A DNA stretch of 64,000 nt, from assembly GCF_014651375.1 (NCBI RefSeq), contig NZ_BMWT01000001.1, positions 186,001-250,000 on the forward strand, read 5' to 3'. The DNA is from Tateyamaria omphalii (GTDB lineage: Bacteria; Pseudomonadota; Alphaproteobacteria; Rhodobacterales; Rhodobacteraceae). The notes beneath the pieces were generated by a model. That model saw nothing but the letters and a program-made list of their open reading frames with translations. It made no database searches and had not been told where the DNA came from. Shown here piece after piece: positions 27,942-38,000 of the stretch (its first letter is position 1; every line of letters begins with the position of its first letter). The position numbers and the translations under genes are program-made.

Positions 27942-28444
27942 ACGACCAACGCGCAGTACTGGCAGGCGGATGCTTCTGGGGCATGCAGGACCTGATCCGC
28001 AAGAAACCCGGCGTGAAATCCACACGCGTCGGCTACACCGGCGGTGATGCCCCCAACGCAACCTATCGCAACCACGGCACCCACGCCGAAGGAATCGAGA
28101 TCATCTTTGACCCCGCCATCATCTCGTTCCGCGACCTGCTCGAGTTTTTCTTCCAGATCCACGACCCCACCACGCCGAACCGGCAGGGCAACGATGTGGG
28201 CCTCAGCTACCGCTCGGCCATCTACTACGTGGATGATGCCCAGAAACAGGTGGCACTGGATACGATCGCAGACGTGGAAGCCTCAGGAATCTGGCCCGGC
28301 AAAGTGGTGACCGAAGTTGAGCCGGTCAGCGACTTCTGGGAGGCCGAGCCGGAACACCAAGACTACCTCGAACGCATCCCCAACGGCTACACCTGCCATT
28401 TCGCACGTCCCAATTGGATCCTGCCGAAACGCGCAGCCGAGTAA
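27938..28444 (+). CDS. msrA: peptide-methionine (S)-S-oxide reductase
   Basis: 168 aa. The catalytic [11 protein letters not shown] (GCFWG) is near the N-terminus, followed by [28 protein letters not shown] and [18 protein letters not shown] then YRSAIYY, all MsrA hallmarks. It is cytoplasmic and coupled to msrB by a 4-bp overlap. It ends 6 bp from the convergent hyuA-like gene. Confidence 0.95.
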   Translation: MNDQRAVLAGGCFWGMQDLIRKKPGVKSTRVGYTGGDAPNATYRNHGTHAEGIEIIFDPAIISFRDLLEFFFQIHDPTTPNRQGNDVGLSYRSAIYYVDDAQKQVALDTIADVEASGIWPGKVVTEVEPVSDFWEAEPEHQDYLERIPNGYTCHFARPNWILPKRAAE

Positions 28445-28450
28445 ACGCAG

Positions 28451-30439
28451 CTACAGGGCGATACCCGGTCGCCCTGTGGCCTCGGTCACCAGCTCTGCCT
28501 CGACAAACACCTCGCGGGCTTCGGCTTGGGCCGTGCGTATATCCCGCGCGACCCGTAGCTCAATATCAGATGCGCCAGCGGCCAATGCCGCTGCACGCGC
28601 ATCTTCACTCAAAACAGTCTCTAACCGGGCCAATGCAGGCTCTGACGCAGCAAAATCCTCGGGCCCCGAGGGTAAATGCACCCGGAACAATCCCTCCGAG
28701 GGCGAAGTCACCGTCCCCGTCCGACGCACGGTCACACGGCCCACAACGGCGCCAATCGCATTGGCCACACCGCCATCCTCGGGCAGCTGCATGTCGCACC
28801 CCAATCGCGCACCCACCGCAGGGTAATACGCCCGTGCCGACGCACCCAATCCAACCACGGGTACATCCAACCCGGTCGACACCCGCACCAGACCTGTCGC
28901 GCCGGACAAACCCCGCTGCATCAACACATGGGTGGCCAAGCCCTCATCCATCCCGTCCTCGGCCAGGGCGGCCTCCAGCAACGCAACGCTGGTCTGATGG
29001 GTCAACTGATCCACAACCATCTGTGCAAGCTGTTCCGCCGTGTCAGCCAACCGCTCACCAGCCCCGGTACGACGGCGGCCAAACAGAACACACGCCATCT
29101 GTGCCGCCTCAGCATCCCACGCGTCCAAGCGACCCAGCACATGGCTCGCATCTGATGGCGTCAGGCCGGCCACTTGCACCAGCCCACGCCCCACAAGACG
29201 TTTGAGCGCCCCATGCTCCATCCGCGTGCGCAAAACATCACCCAGCCCACGCACATCTTCACCAATGCGCGCCAACAGATCGGCATCCCGCGTCGGCAAA
29301 CCATCCGCCTGCACACCCGGCACCGCGCGCACAAAACGCCCATCATGTTCCCCCGGCGTGGTGCTGCGCATCTGCGCCTCAAGCAGCGGCAACACCACGT
29401 CCGGCGTCTCCTGCGCCAGTAAGGACACGGGCAACACCCGGCGCGGCCCAAGGGTGACACCGCCGCGCAAACCTTCCGCCACGAAATGCACCTTACTGTC
29501 GCCGCCCAAGCCGCTTGTGCGCATGGCGACTGCCTCAACCATGGTGCGATGCGGACCAACCCGCGCGCCATTCGGATCAATCACGGGCCGACCACCCCGC
29601 AACACGGCCACATCGGTGGTCGTCCCGCCAATATCGCTGACCAAGGCATGATCGGCTCCGGTCAGCCAACGCGCGCCTACGATGGACGCTGCCGGACCGC
29701 TCAGGATCGTCTCGATGGGCCGCGTCCGCGCCTGCGCGGATGACATCAGCGCCCCGTCACCCCGCACCACCATCATCGGCGCGCGGATACCGATATCGCG
29801 CAACTCGGCCTCGGCCCGTCCAATCAGCGCATCAATCATCCCGATCAGTCGCGCATTCAAAACAGCGGTCAACGCCCGTTTCGGCCCACCCAGCTTTGCT
29901 GACAATTGGTGCGACGCAGATACGGGCCGCCCGGCCACATCACGTACCAGTTCCATGACCCGCACTTCATGGGCCGGGTTACGAGTGGCAAACTGCCCTG
30001 CCACGGCAAACCCGCTCACATCGCGTTTATGTGTGTCTAAAAAGGTCAAAAGGGCCGCTTCATCCAAAGATGCCGCTTCTGACCCGTCGTGCTTGTGTCC
30101 CCCGGCCAAAACACAAACCGGATCGCCCCCCAGCGCATCGGCCAGACCCTGCGCCTCCAGATCCTGTTCCCGAAACCCGATATAGATCAGCGCAACGCGT
30201 CCCCCCTGCCCTTCAACCAGGGCATTGGTGGCAAGGGTGGTGGACAGGGATGCCATCCCAACCTCTGCCGGATCAACGCGCGCCTCGTCCAGAACGGTGC
30301 GCACAGCACGACCGACGCCAACGGCAAGATCATGGCGCGTGGTCAGCGCTTTGGCGCGGGCCAGAACCCGTGCCTCATCCTGCATCAGAACTGCATCGGT
30401 ATAGGTGCCACCCGTATCCACACCCAGCAAAATGGCCAT
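28451..30439 (-). CDS. hydantoinase/oxoprolinase family protein (HyuA-like)
   Basis: 662 aa. It has the N-terminal ATP-grasp-like start LLGVDTGGTYTDAVLMQDEA, SLSTTLATNALVEGQGG, and the central DIGGTTTDVAVLRGG of the N-methylhydantoinase A/oxoprolinase family. The family opens cyclic amides or acts as one half of acetone/acetophenone carboxylase-like enzymes, usually with a HyuB partner. No hyuB lies beside it here, so the substrate is open. GGGGAG precedes the start. It follows queG by 25 bp on the same strand. Confidence 0.85.
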   Translation of the reverse strand: MAILLGVDTGGTYTDAVLMQDEARVLARAKALTTRHDLAVGVGRAVRTVLDEARVDPAEVGMASLSTTLATNALVEGQGGRVALIYIGFREQDLEAQGLADALGGDPVCVLAGGHKHDGSEAASLDEAALLTFLDTHKRDVSGFAVAGQFATRNPAHEVRVMELVRDVAGRPVSASHQLSAKLGGPKRALTAVLNARLIGMIDALIGRAEAELRDIGIRAPMMVVRGDGALMSSAQARTRPIETILSGPAASIVGARWLTGADHALVSDIGGTTTDVAVLRGGRPVIDPNGARVGPHRTMVEAVAMRTSGLGGDSKVHFVAEGLRGGVTLGPRRVLPVSLLAQETPDVVLPLLEAQMRSTTPGEHDGRFVRAVPGVQADGLPTRDADLLARIGEDVRGLGDVLRTRMEHGALKRLVGRGLVQVAGLTPSDASHVLGRLDAWDAEAAQMACVLFGRRRTGAGERLADTAEQLAQMVVDQLTHQTSVALLEAALAEDGMDEGLATHVLMQRGLSGATGLVRVSTGLDVPVVGLGASARAYYPAVGARLGCDMQLPEDGGVANAIGAVVGRVTVRRTGTVTSPSEGLFRVHLPSGPEDFAASEPALARLETVLSEDARAAALAAGASDIELRVARDIRTAQAEAREVFVEAELVTEATGRPGIAL

Positions 30440-30464
30440 GCTCGCTCCCCGTTTTCGTGCAGCC

Positions 30465-31508
30465 CTACAGCGCCTGTTCGCGACCCGTCGCGCTCAATTG
30501 CGTCACAGCCCAGCGCGCCGCGTCGGCCACCGCTGCATCCGGGTCGTCCACAAGCGCCTGCACAGCGGGCAACAGGTCCGCACGCCCCGAATTGCCGATG
30601 GCATAGGCCACATTGCGCACGAACCGGTCCCGCCCGATCCGCTTGATCGGAGAGCCCGAGAACCACGCGCGAAAGCCCGCATCGTCCAGCGCCGCTAACT
30701 CCGCCAGGGGCGGTGCACCGACGGCACCCAGATACCGCATATCGCTGGCCTCAACCGCAAACTTGTTCCATGGGCACACGGCCAGACAATCATCACAGCC
30801 ATAAATCCGGTTGCCAAGCCCTGGGCGCAACTCTTCGTCCACAGGGCCCTTGTGCTCGATCGTCAGGTACGAAATGCAGCGCCGCGCATCCAGTTGATAG
30901 GGGCCGGGAAAGGCGTTTGTCGGACAGATATCCAGACAGGCCCGGCACGACCCACAATGATCGATTTCGGGGGAATCTGCATCCAACTCCAAAGTGGTAA
31001 AAACAGACCCTAAAAAGGCCCAGCTGCCCCACTCCCGACTGACAAGATTGGTGTGTTTGCCTTGCCAACCCAACCCTGCCGCCTGTCCCAAAGCCTTCTC
31101 AGGCACCGGGGCCGTATCGACAAACACCTTCACTTCGCCGCCCGCTTCTGCAATCAGCCAGCGCGCCAACCGCTTCAGGCGTTTTTTGACGATGTCATGA
31201 TAATCCCGCCCCTGCGCATAGACGGACACAGCCCCCAGATCGGGCCGCTCCAACACGGCCAAAGGATCATGCTCCGGCGCGTAGCTTTCGGCCAGCATGA
31301 TGACCGATCGCGCCTCGGGCCACAGCGCCGCCGGGTTGCCACGCCAATGCATCCGCTCGGCCATCCAGCCCATCTGCCCGTGCCGCCCTGCCTCGACAAA
31401 AGTCTCAAGCCGCCCTGCGACCTCCGGCACAGCATCCGGTCGGCACACACGCGCCATCACAAAGCCCTCTTCCAGAGCGCGCCCTATGACCCGCTCCTTC
31501 AGGTCCAT
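30465..31508 (-). CDS. queG: epoxyqueuosine reductase
   Basis: 347 aa cobalamin- and Fe-S-dependent enzyme for the last step of queuosine tRNA modification. It has two [4Fe-4S] motifs, [12 protein letters not shown] and [13 protein letters not shown], the N-terminal B12-binding domain ([18 protein letters not shown]), [19 protein letters not shown], and C-terminal HEAT-like repeats ([20 protein letters not shown]). AGGGAAGAG precedes the start. The preceding GST gene is separated by a terminator. Confidence 0.95.
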   Translation of the reverse strand: MDLKERVIGRALEEGFVMARVCRPDAVPEVAGRLETFVEAGRHGQMGWMAERMHWRGNPAALWPEARSVIMLAESYAPEHDPLAVLERPDLGAVSVYAQGRDYHDIVKKRLKRLARWLIAEAGGEVKVFVDTAPVPEKALGQAAGLGWQGKHTNLVSREWGSWAFLGSVFTTLELDADSPEIDHCGSCRACLDICPTNAFPGPYQLDARRCISYLTIEHKGPVDEELRPGLGNRIYGCDDCLAVCPWNKFAVEASDMRYLGAVGAPPLAELAALDDAGFRAWFSGSPIKRIGRDRFVRNVAYAIGNSGRADLLPAVQALVDDPDAAVADAARWAVTQLSATGREQAL

Positions 31509-31522
31509 CTCTTCCCTGTTTC

Positions 31523-31557
31523 AAAAAAATCCCGGGGGTCCGGGGGCTGGCCCCCGG
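31523..31557 (-). terminator. terminator between GST and queG (minus strand)
   Basis: Read on the minus strand, CCGGGGG pairs with CCCCCGG (or with an inner CCCCCGG copy), followed by GATTTTTTT. It would end the mtgA-GST transcript before queG. Confidence 0.7.
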
Positions 31558-31571
31558 TCCGACGCAAAAGA

Positions 31572-32237
31572 TCAGAAATCCAGATCATTATAATGCCGCG
31601 GTGGCGGGAACCCCGGCACCTGATCAGCCAGGATACTCCGAAACGCAGGGCGCGACTTGATCTTGGCATACCAATCCTTGACCACCTCCGAACGGTTCCA
31701 ATCCACGTCCGAAATATAGTCCAAAGCAGACAAATGCGCAGCCGCTGCAAAATCGGCCAGCGTCATCACATCCCCCGCCAACCAGCGCCGATGGTCCAGC
31801 AACCATGTCATGTAGTCGAGGTGATACTTGATCGCCTTTGCCCCGTCCTTGACGTTGCGACTGTCGGGAAAGCCCTGGCCCATGACCTTCTTGTTCACCC
31901 GCTCATAGAGCAGCTTCGACGTCACTTCGTGGTGAAACTTGTCATCGAACCACCCCACCAGCCGACGCACCTCCAGCTTGGCCGCCGGATCCGATGGCAT
32001 GAGCGACGGTTCGGGCCGCGTCTCCTCGATATATTCGCAGATGGCCGCACTCTCGCTCATCATCACGCCATCCAAACGCAGGACCGGCACTTTTGCGGCG
32101 GGGTTACGGCGCAGGAAATCCGGGTCCGCCTCCCAATAGCGTTCCTCGACCAGCTCAACCTCGATCTTCTTCTCGGCAAGGCTCAGACGCACCTTACGGC
32201 AGAACGGGGACAGGGGAACGTGGAACAGGCGGGCCAT
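31572..32237 (-). CDS. glutathione S-transferase family protein
   Basis: 221 aa. The thioredoxin-like domain begins MARLFHVPLSPFCRKVRL, with the cis-Pro in KVPVLRLDGV and MSESAAICEYIEE. The C-terminal helical domain includes WLAGDVMTLADFAAAAHLSA. The SPFCRK segment has a Cys at the active-site turn, so an Omega/Beta-like, Cys-type GST is possible. The start at 32237 is the natural N-terminus; the upstream open frame is shared with mtgA sequence. The substrate is unknown. Confidence 0.88.
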   Translation of the reverse strand: MARLFHVPLSPFCRKVRLSLAEKKIEVELVEERYWEADPDFLRRNPAAKVPVLRLDGVMMSESAAICEYIEETRPEPSLMPSDPAAKLEVRRLVGWFDDKFHHEVTSKLLYERVNKKVMGQGFPDSRNVKDGAKAIKYHLDYMTWLLDHRRWLAGDVMTLADFAAAAHLSALDYISDVDWNRSEVVKDWYAKIKSRPAFRSILADQVPGFPPPRHYNDLDF

Positions 32238-32292
32238 GGTCAATCCGGTTTGGTCAAACGTCTGGCATCCATGCACGGCTGGCCCACGATTT

Positions 32293-33018
32293 TCAACTCT
32301 GGAAACACCGCGCACGGCCATCCGCGCGGATCGTGGCCGCCCCATCCAGGATCTGACCGGCCCGTTTGCGCACGAAAGACGACGGCTGACTGGCCGACCG
32401 ACCCTTGGGATTCGGCAGGATCGCGGCCAGACGGGCGGCCTGCACATTCGTCAACGCATCCGGCCCCACACCAAAGTAATGACGCGCGGCAGCTTCGATG
32501 CCAAAAACACCCTCATCGAACTCCGCTACGTTCAGATAGACCTCAAGAATCCGCCGCTTTGACCACAACGCCTCGACCAGCGGAGTCATGGCGGCCTCCA
32601 TCACCTTCCGCACCCAGGATCGGCCATGCCACAGGTACACGTTCTTCACGACCTGCTGGCTGATGGTGGACGCACCCCGGCTGGCCCCCGCATCAATGGC
32701 GCGGCGAATGGCAACCACGTCCAGCCCCCAATGCAGACAAAAATTGGCGTCCTCGGCGGCCACAGCCGCCCGCGCCATGATCGGGGCGATCTCCTCCATC
32801 GGGACCCACTCATGGTCGACACCGCCCAAACGGCGGGACTCCTGCATCATGTAAAGGGTCGTGGGCGGGTTGATGACAGACCACAGCAGAGCCGCCACAA
32901 CGGCCACCAGAAACACCACGCTCACCCCGCGCAATGTCCACCGAAACAGCCAGCGGCCCGGCCGAAACCGACGCTTCACCTTGGCTTTTGATGTGCGTTT
33001 ACTGCTCTTTCTTGCCAT
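32293..33018 (-). CDS. mtgA: monofunctional biosynthetic peptidoglycan transglycosylase
   Basis: 241 aa. A basic N-terminus and one membrane anchor (GVSVVFLVAVVAALLWSVI) precede the GT51 glycosyltransferase domain: AAEDANFCLHWGLDVVAI (catalytic Glu), GASTISQQVVKNVYLW, ILEVYLNVAEFDEGVFGIEA. It polymerises lipid II into glycan strands at the outer face of the inner membrane. There is no transpeptidase domain. Confidence 0.93.
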   Translation of the reverse strand: MARKSSKRTSKAKVKRRFRPGRWLFRWTLRGVSVVFLVAVVAALLWSVINPPTTLYMMQESRRLGGVDHEWVPMEEIAPIMARAAVAAEDANFCLHWGLDVVAIRRAIDAGASRGASTISQQVVKNVYLWHGRSWVRKVMEAAMTPLVEALWSKRRILEVYLNVAEFDEGVFGIEAAARHYFGVGPDALTNVQAARLAAILPNPKGRSASQPSSFVRKRAGQILDGAATIRADGRARCFQS

Positions 33019-33054
33019 GCGCCCAGCTATAGAACGCAGAACATGCCAAGTGAA

Positions 33055-33705
33055 CTATCGCGCCAGAGATTGGGCAAGATAGGTGCCAATACGACGCGCT
33101 CCTGATGGGGAAGGGTGGATGCCGTCAAAGGCATATTGCGACCGAACGGACGGGTCCATCACGTCTTCGCTGTCCACGAAACGCAGGCCCGGGGTCGCAT
33201 CAGCCAGCCGGGCAAGGCGGGCGTCATATTCCACCAGATAGGGACGGCAGCCAACAAAAGGGCCTGATCGGGGACTGGCATAATAGCCCATCCAGATCAC
33301 CCGCGCCCCGCTCTGTCGCAGACGGGCCAGAAAGGCCGGCACCTCGCCCGTCAGATCCGGCGCAATCAAACCATCCAGAACAGCGTCACAGGCACTGCAC
33401 CTGCAATCGCTCAGGAAATCATTGGCCCCGCCATTGATCAGGATCACATCCCAAGCCCCCGCCCGGTACTGCGCACGCACATCAAAGCCCGTAGCACGGC
33501 CAAAAGACGAGTCGTTGGAAAAACGCGCACCCGCCACCGCACTGTTTTGAACCTGTGCATTCAGCCTGTCGCCCATGACAGACGGAATGTCCCGCCCGGT
33601 CCACTTGTGCCAGGCCAATATGCTGTCCCCGATGGCCAGCACCCGCAAAGGCTCTGCCGATACCGCACCGGCCAACATCCAAAAAACAAGAACAAGCAAT
33701 CGCAT
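33055..33705 (-). CDS. exported SGNH/GDSL-type hydrolase
   Basis: 216 aa. The signal peptide is MRLLVLVFWMLAGAVSA. The SGNH blocks are LAIGDSILAW (nucleophile Ser), ILINGGANDF (Asn) and the C-terminal FDGIHPSPSGARR (catalytic Asp/His). It is probably an esterase or deacylase acting outside the cytoplasm; the substrate is unknown. The start at 33705 is chosen for the signal peptide; upstream ATGs at 33729 and 33762 lack a clear RBS. Confidence 0.8.
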   Translation of the reverse strand: MRLLVLVFWMLAGAVSAEPLRVLAIGDSILAWHKWTGRDIPSVMGDRLNAQVQNSAVAGARFSNDSSFGRATGFDVRAQYRAGAWDVILINGGANDFLSDCRCSACDAVLDGLIAPDLTGEVPAFLARLRQSGARVIWMGYYASPRSGPFVGCRPYLVEYDARLARLADATPGLRFVDSEDVMDPSVRSQYAFDGIHPSPSGARRIGTYLAQSLAR

Positions 33706-33870
33706 GGGTGTAAGATATGGCAGGCGCATGCGAAGACCAGACCGCAAGACTTCGTTCATCAATTCATCAAAAATTAAACTTAATTACAAAGCGTTAATCA
33801 CTAAGGCGCGTTAACGATGTCTGCTATTTTTGCCGTGGTGGAGGCACTCAACCCTGCACGGAGATAGGAG

Positions 33871-34101
33871 ATGATCGAACCAACAACCGAGGCCCGCCCG
33901 GGGGCCATTGCACAACAATACCGCGTGCTCAACGCAGCCGACGCAGCCCTTGTCTGGGTGCTGAAATGGTCTGGCGATGCCAACCACGTCATTGCAAACA
34001 AGTTGGGGACAATGCCCACGCGGGTCGCGGACATCCTTGCTGAAAACACGCATCTGGGCAGCAAGGAACAGGCGGCTAGGATGGTTGATTCACGAAATTG
34101 A
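33871..34101 (+). CDS. small predicted HTH-like protein
   Basis: 76 aa, with GGAG 7 bp before the ATG, so probably real. The stretch HVIANKLGTMPTRVADILAE resembles a short helix-turn-helix, followed by SKEQAARMV. I do not recognise a named family. The sequence ends inside the convergent toxin-like gene (12-bp overlap) and sits at the edge of the AT-richer island. The function is unknown; a small DNA-binding regulator is possible. Confidence 0.6.
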   Translation: MIEPTTEARPGAIAQQYRVLNAADAALVWVLKWSGDANHVIANKLGTMPTRVADILAENTHLGSKEQAARMVDSRN

Positions 34102-34404
34102 TGCATTCCAAAGTATTACGGTTCTTTGGTCTTCAACAACTTCATAGAGTACTCGGTGCATAGGAACGATGCCTGCCCGATCTATTGCGCGAAGCCAAAA
34201 TTCACGTCCATCAATTACAGCGTGCCTACTTCCGTAAATCTTTGGATTGAACTCCAGCGCTTTTTCCAACGCTTCCAGAATATCAAAAAGGATGCACTTA
34301 TCAAACTCACCGCTATCAATTGCGCGAAGCCATGCGCGCTCGTAGAGTACCTCCTGTACGACCCTCCAAGGTCGATGGTTTTCTAGGTCTTCTTTCAGAA
34401 GCAA
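34090..34404 (-). CDS. RelE/ParE-like small toxin candidate
   Basis: 104 aa from a TTG at 34404; the frame stays open farther upstream, so the start is uncertain. The arrangement EVLYERAWLRAI near the start, then LEALEKALEFNPKIYGSRH and PMHRVLYEVVEDQRTVILWN near the end, resembles the RelE/ParE fold (helices, 'NP..G', then a 'RVLYEV...V.IL' strand pair). It overlaps the 3' end of the Panacea-domain gene by 89 bp in another frame, a typical coupled TA layout. The toxin role is inferred from this pattern and context. Confidence 0.5.
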   Translation of the reverse strand: MLLKEDLENHRPWRVVQEVLYERAWLRAIDSGEFDKCILFDILEALEKALEFNPKIYGSRHAVIDGREFWLRAIDRAGIVPMHRVLYEVVEDQRTVILWNASIS

Positions 34405-34930
34405 TTTCTTGAATAGCCCGATCTGCCCAAATTTCGTGTTCCGGTCTGTCAGACACCGGAATCATGTTTATCGCTAGAGCATAGTCTATATGCTGTCCCA
34501 TTTCCACACTGTGCCACACAATATCGTGCGAAAACTCACTAATCGATGAAGCAGTGTGGTTACGACAAACAAACTGGATTGTTCTAGAAATTAGTTGGCT
34601 TTCATTTGCATTCAGCGCCTTAGAATTCGGTGTCTCTAAGCTAGTATATTCGCTTTTTCGGTATCCATAGTAGTTAGTCGAAGTACAGGTGATTTTTTTA
34701 CTGTCGACAAGCCGATCCACAGTTTCCAACAATTGCTCGCAAGTCGGACCAAAGGGACGCTTTTTATACGTTGCCCCAGTTAGCGGCCGACCACTATTCA
34801 GATATGAAAGCATGTCTGCATAATACAAGCATTTGTGAAGCTTCACTTGTCCAAGTTCAACGGGTTCACACTCATCAATAATGGTGTGAACTATTAGCTC
34901 TAGCTTCTTTCTATCAACCTGAAACTTCAT
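34316..34930 (-). CDS. Panacea/DUF4065 (SocA-like) antitoxin candidate
   Basis: 204 aa. ELIVHTIIDECEPVELGQVK, LHKCLYYADMLSYLNSGRPL, TGATYKKRPFGPT and the late FSHDIVWHSVEMGQHIDYAL match the layout of the Panacea domain (about residues 5-165). This domain is known for antitoxins that neutralise many unrelated toxins. The last 30 or so residues, rich in Arg/Ser/Gly, lie wholly in the overlap with the next gene and may be a flexible tail. Base composition is visibly more AT-rich than in the flanking genes, which suggests transfer. It is 87 bp downstream of gltB on the same strand. Confidence 0.75.
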   Translation of the reverse strand: MKFQVDRKKLELIVHTIIDECEPVELGQVKLHKCLYYADMLSYLNSGRPLTGATYKKRPFGPTCEQLLETVDRLVDSKKITCTSTNYYGYRKSEYTSLETPNSKALNANESQLISRTIQFVCRNHTASSISEFSHDIVWHSVEMGQHIDYALAINMIPVSDRPEHEIWADRAIQEIASERRPRKPSTLEGRTGGTLRARMASRN

Positions 34931-35019
34931 ACAAGGATTCTATATATATCTGGTAAAGAATCAATGACTTAGCGACCAACAAGACTGTGTGCCGCTAAGT
35001 GATTCATTTTATGAAGTTT
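34922..35019. repeat. nested inverted repeats between gltB and the Panacea gene
   Basis: The outer arms are AAACTTCAT (34922-34930) and ATGAAGTTT (35011-35019). The inner arms are ACTTAGCG (34967-34974) and CGCTAAGT (34993-35000), flanked by GAATCA/TGATTC copies with a 4-base bulge. It could be a hairpin ending gltB transcripts, an operator for the TA pair, or a scar of insertion. Confidence 0.5.
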
Positions 35020-38000
35020 ATTCCGCCGGAATGGCCGCCTCTTCCAGGCTGATCGGGTGTTCGAGCTTGCCCAGCATCTCCTTCGGACAGATCTGAAGGA
35101 AATTGTGCTGCTCAACATCCCAGTGCTGCAGGAGGGTGGCCGCCTTGGCGCTGCCTGTTTCCTCCAGATGACGTTCCAGCAACGCTTCAAGCTGCGCCTT
35201 CCAATGGTCCACGGTCACCGGGCAGGTCACCAGCGTTTCCATGTTCATCAGCGCCTGTGACTTGCCCTCCGGATCATACAGATAGGCCATGCCGCCGGTC
35301 ATACCCGCACCAAAGTTGGCCCCGATCTCACCCAGAATGACGGCGATGCCGCCGGTCATGTATTCGCACCCGTTCGATCCGCAGCCCTCGATCACCACCT
35401 TGGCGCCCGAGTTGCGCACGGCGAACCGTTCGCCTGCGCGACCCGCCGCAAACAGGTAACCATCTGTGGCACCATACAGAACGGTGTTACCGATGATCGT
35501 GTTGTCCGCAGCCACGATGGGCGATGCCATGGGCGGACGCACCACGATGGTGCCGCCCGACAGGCCCTTGCCCACATAGTCGTTCGCGTCCCCCGACACT
35601 TCCAGCTTCAGCCCCGGTGCTGCAAAGGCGCCAAGGGACTGTCCCGCCGATCCGGTCAGCTTCACGGTCAGGTGGTCGGGTTGCAGCGTGTTGCGCATTC
35701 CGAACTTGCGCACGATGTGGCTGGATGTGCGGGTGCCCACGGTCCGGTGGGTGTTCTGCACCGCATATTGCAGTTGCATCTTCTCACCGTCCTCAAGGAA
35801 CCGCGCCGCATCGCGCACGATCTGTGCGTCCAGTGTGTCGGGCACCGCGTTCCGTTCGCGATCGCGGTCATAAACGATGTCCGCCGCCCCATCGACCGAG
35901 ATCAGCATGGGGTTCAGGTCCAGATCATCCAGATGGGCCGACCCACGCGACACCTGCGCCAGCAGGTCCGCCCGGCCAATCACCTCGTCCAAGCTGCGCG
36001 CGCCGATTTCGGCCAGCAGCTCGCGCACCTCCTGAGCGTAGAAGGTGATCAGGTTCACCACCTTGTCCGCGTTCCCGGTGAACTTCGCGCGCAGGCTTTC
36101 GTCCTGCGTACACACGCCCACGGGGCAGGTGTTCGACTGGCACTGACGCACCATGATACAGCCCATCGCGATCAGCGCCGCGGTGCCAATGCCGTATTCC
36201 TCGGCCCCCAGCATCGCCGCCATGACAATGTCACGACCCGTGCGCAGACCGCCATCGGTCCGCAAGGTCACGCGATCCCGCAGGTTGTTCATGGCCAGCA
36301 CTTGATGCGCTTCGGTCAGGCCCATTTCCCATGGCAGGCCAGCGTATTTGATCGACGTCGCAGGCGATGCACCGGTGCCTCCGTTGTGGCCGGAAATCAG
36401 GATCACGTCGGCCTTGGCCTTCGCCACACCGGCGGCAATCGTCCCAACGCCCGAGGACGCCACCAGCTTCACCGTCACCTTGCAGCGTGGGTTGATCTGC
36501 TTGAGGTCATAGATCAGCTGCGCAAGGTCCTCGATCGAATAGATATCGTGGTGTGGCGGGGGCGAAATCAGCGTCACGCCCTTGGTCGAGTGCCGCAACC
36601 GCGCGATCAGGTCCGTGACCTTCATGCCGGGCAACTGCCCACCCTCACCGGGCTTGGCACCCTGTGCCACCTTGATCTCCAGCTCTTCGCACTGGTTCAG
36701 GTACTCGGCGGTCACGCCAAAGCGACCCGACGCCACCTGCTTGATCTTGGCCGACGGGTTGTCGCCATTGGGTTCGGGGTGGAAGTGGGCCGGATCTTCT
36801 CCGCCCTCGCCACTGTCCGACTTCGCGCCAATCCGGTTCATCGCGACATTGAGGGTCTTATGCGCCTCGGGCGACAGCGCGCCTAGGCTCATGCCCGGCG
36901 TGACAAAACGCTTGCGGATCGAGGTGATGCTCTCCACCTCTTCCAGCGGCACAGGCTTGCCCAGCGGCTTGATGTCCATCAGGTCGCGCAGGTGGATCGG
37001 CGGGTTCGACCGCATCTTGGCCGAATACTGCTGCCACATCTGGTAGGACGCCCGGTTACACGCCATCTGCATCATGTGCATCGACGTCGCTTCCCAGGCG
37101 TGGGTCTCACCCGATTTCCGCGCCTTGTAGAACCCGCCAATGGGCAGAACGTTGGTGCCGGTCCAGCCCTGCGCGTGAACGTCCTCCACCTTGGACTGAA
37201 TACCGGTCACACCGATGCCGCTGATGCGGCTGGTCATGCCGGGGAAGAACTCAGCACACATGGCACGGGACAAGCCCACAGCTTCAAAATTCAGACCACC
37301 GCGATAGGAGGACACAACGCTGATCCCCATCTTCGCCATGATCTTGAGCAGACCCTGGTCGATGGCATTGCGATAGCGCGCCACGTTCTCTGTCAGCGTG
37401 CCGTCCAGCAGCCCGCGATCAATGCGGTCCGCCAGTGAGTCTTCGGCGAGGTAAGCGTTCACGACGGTTGCACCACAGCCAATCAACACGGCAAAGTAAT
37501 GCGGATCGATGCACTCGGCACTGCGCACATTGAGCGAGCAGAAGGTCCGCAAGCCCTGCCGGGTCAGATGCGAATGCACGGCAGAGGTCGCAAGGATCAT
37601 CGGCATCGCCACCTTGTCCGCATTCGAATGCTGGTCGGTCAGCACGATGTGCCCCGCACCCGACCGCACGGCATCTTCAGCTTCGGCCCTGATACGCGCC
37701 AACCCCGCGCTCAGCGCGCCTTGTCCGGGCTCAAACGTACAGTCAATTTCGACCAGATCGGCATTCAGATGCGTGATCAGCTCATCCCACTGCGCATTGC
37801 CCACAAACGGGCTGTCCAGCGTGATGATCTCGGTCTGTGCACTGCTTTCATCCAGTACGTTCTTGAGGTTCCCGAACCGCGTTTTCAGGCTCATCACCCG
37901 ATATTCGCGCAAGCTATCAATCGGCGGGTTCGTCACCTGGGAAAAGTTCTGGCGGAAGAAATGCGACAGCGGGCGGTACTTCTTGGACAACACGGCAGAA

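Noticed and set aside
31053-32663. 536-codon plus-strand open frame opposite queG, GST and mtgA
   Set aside because: It spans three well-supported minus-strand genes and their terminator, and has no recognisable domain.
34090-34930. One frameshifted gene instead of two overlapping genes
   Set aside because: The Panacea domain is complete before the overlap, and the second frame has its own fold-like pattern; a short overlap is normal for TA pairs. Sequencing error cannot be fully excluded.
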